A stretch of DNA of 64,000 nucleotides from Xestospongia bergquistia. Its lineage: Eukaryota > Porifera > Demospongiae > Haplosclerida > Petrosiidae. Positions 62,201-64,000 of this stretch are shown here, piece after piece; positions within the stretch are counted from its first letter, which is position 1; each line of letters begins with the position of its first letter. The stretch spans positions 7,769,101 to 7,833,100 of the forward strand of contig OZ014413.1 of NCBI GenBank assembly GCA_963965975.1, written 5' to 3'. A program made the translations under genes and the position numbers. The notes beneath the pieces are model-generated. The model did no database searches, was not told where the DNA came from, and saw only the letters and a program-made list of their open reading frames with translations.

Positions 62201-64000
62201 TGTGGAACAGGACTTGTGGTCTCTCCAAATGGTCGTGTAATAATTGGACAAGTCACATGTATCAACAGCAGTGTAGGTGCTAATGATATGATTGAAATTT
62301 CTTGTGAGGTGAACAATGACATGAACAGCATACCATACAATATTAGTTGGTTCAGAAACGGAATGGACCTTGGCTTTAGTGGAGATGTATATACTGCAAC
62401 AGAGAATGGTACTTACACTTGTCGAGTACAAAATGATTGTGGTATTAGTGAAAAAAGCACTACCATTTTCAGTAAGTAATTTTATAAAGAAATATTGGGT
62501 AGTATAAGACTTTTAAAATAATCACATTTTTATTACCTATAGATTATCCAGTTATTAGGAAAGGTAATGGTGACAACAACACAGTAATGGTTGACATAGG
62601 AGGAAATGCATGTCTAGACAGTGGTCTTATGATAATATGTGATATCATTATTGGTGAAAATGCGATCAGAACTTGGTATAGAGATGGACAACAATTAACT
62701 GAAAGAGGACGAAAACTCACATTATCTGCTGATGATAGAGGTACAAATTACACATGTGTAGCAACAAACCAATGTGGTTTAGACAGAGCTACCACAATTG
62801 TTTCAAGTAAGTCAATGAGTCATATATTCATTGCTATGTAAAACAAACTATAAAACAAAGTGACACATATCTTTATTATGTAGGAACTCCATCAGTTTCA
62901 CTTGGTGCTGTAATGGTTGGTATGTCATCTCCTCAAGGTAGCAGATGCCATCAGCTAAAAAGGTCACCTCCAGGTCCAGTCTACTGTGCCTTTCTTGGAG
63001 ACACATTAACAATTCAGTGTACTGCCAATAATTCTGATAATACACCTCTCATTTATCCAGATGGCAGTTCTAGTAGACGTATATATTCATCTATCATGGT
63101 ATCTCATGAAGGTTTATACTTATGTAATGGTACTAATAAGTGCAGTTATGATGTAGACACATTTAATTTAACAGTTTATGGTAAGTTATAACTAAAAATA
63201 TCGATATACATTGTCTAATATTTCATAGACCCAGCAAGAATTAAGAGAAGATCACCACTTCCAATTCCTAAACCTAATGAAGTTATAGATGGTGCTGGAC
63301 GACATTTGGAAGAATTATGTATTACCAATAACATAACTGTTAAACTTCATTGTTGTGTTACTGGCATTGAAGACCCTGTAACAACATGGTATAAAATAGC
63401 AGATGATGGAACTCACATACCAATTAATACATCTGATCCTGATATCACAATTAATACAGAAGACCCATTAAACCCCATCTTATGTATATCACCATTTAGT
63501 TCCAGACATGCTGGTAAATATCGTTGTAATACTACAAACAATGCTGGTGATGATTCTAGTGATGTTGATATAAAGTGTAAGCTATAGAGGTTTGAATTTT
63601 TATATATGTATGTATACTTATATTTTAGACATACTACCACCAGATTGTGAATGGACTTACACTCACTGGAGTAAAGTATGTAAGGCTAAATCATAGTTAC
63701 TTCAAAAATGCTGTTTATATAGTGCTCCCATCTTTGTCATCGTGGTATATGTAATCGTACAGTACAATGTCTAAATGTACATACTCGTGAGGCTTGCCCT
63801 GAAAGTATGTGTCCTCCTCCAAAACCTCACTCAGAAGAAGAATGCAAGCATTTTGGATCCTGTGCTAAATGGGTAGCTGGTCCATGGAGTGAGGTATTTT
63901 ATCCCTTTGATATTAAATATCTTGTCACAATGATTGTTGATAGTGCTCTAGAACATGTGGTGGAGGTTATCGTATATGAACAGTAACTTGTCAAAAATTA
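59295..64000 (+). pseudogene. Gene C: third Ig8-TSP1-PLAC copy, several inactivating changes, cut by window end
   Basis: Exons recognised by homology: 59295-59354, 59409-59462, 60227-60598, 60659-60947, 61040-61303, 61463-61765, 61858-62138, 62184-62471, 62543-62806, 62884-63180, 63229-63576, 63629-63675, 63723-63893, 63944 to the edge. Lesions relative to genes A and B: exon 2 lacks one base and reaches a stop at 59451-59453; exon 4 lacks two single bases and one codon, with a stop at 60838-60840; exon 7 lacks one base, with a stop at 61929-61931; exon 14 has CGA changed to TGA at 63977-63979. Splice sites are all kept, and exons 3, 5, 6 and 8-13 are open. Exon 3 is as diverged from A and B as they are from each other. 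It is a pseudogene unless these are assembly errors; shortened products from open parts remain conceivable. Confidence 0.88.

Overview
The window looks like animal nuclear DNA, most likely from a demosponge (Amphimedon-like). The base composition is AT-rich, introns are 45-800 bp with GT..AG ends, and there are secreted multi-Ig/TSP1/PLAC proteins, intronless POT-type transporters in tandem, and heavy loads of hAT, MULE and piggyBac debris. No operons, ribosome binding sites or bacterial features are seen. The species call is inference from gene content, not from a database match.

Layout. Bases 1-16000 hold a tandem array of intronless 12-TM-type transporters of the POT/PTR2 (SLC15) superfamily: POT1 (1932-3608), POT2 (7527-9191), POT3 (11054-12748) and a 3'-terminal fragment (about 14088-14395) caught between two copies of a 1.2-kb direct repeat. 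The flanks of the genes are also duplicated, so whole gene-plus-spacer units were copied. MITEs and transposon relics inserted later are recognisable because a sister unit keeps the empty site. Bases 16200-21400 hold gene A, a 15-exon gene for a 1090-residue secreted protein: signal peptide, a variable N-terminal domain, eight Ig domains (one exon each, all phase 1), two TSP1 repeats and a C-terminal PLAC domain. Bases 21400-36000 are mostly transposon territory: a GC-rich repeat, two related hAT-type elements (one with a nested foldback MITE), and a MULE with a C-terminal PHD finger lying inside a broken hAT element. Gene B (38791-43691) is a second intact 15-exon, 1090-residue paralogue of gene A. 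Bases 44300-55100 hold a degenerate ZMYM1-like hAT transposase, a (CA)n tract, a 359-bp MITE with a perfect 8-bp target duplication, fragments of gene-family upstream DNA and a piggyBac relic. Bases 55100-64000 contain an orphan 5' end (promoter and exons 1-2) of a further family member, then gene C, a third copy that runs off the window and is a pseudogene with several frameshifts and stops.

The most interesting system is the Ig8-TSP1-PLAC cluster. Exon 3, which encodes the N-terminal domain, differs at about a quarter of residues between copies, while the intron just upstream of it and the Ig5/Ig6 exons downstream are almost identical. A diversified tip on a homogenised stalk is the pattern expected of recognition or matrix proteins under diversifying selection, although function here is only inferred. 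The copies share a conserved promoter block and a long upstream block that has itself been duplicated and rearranged.
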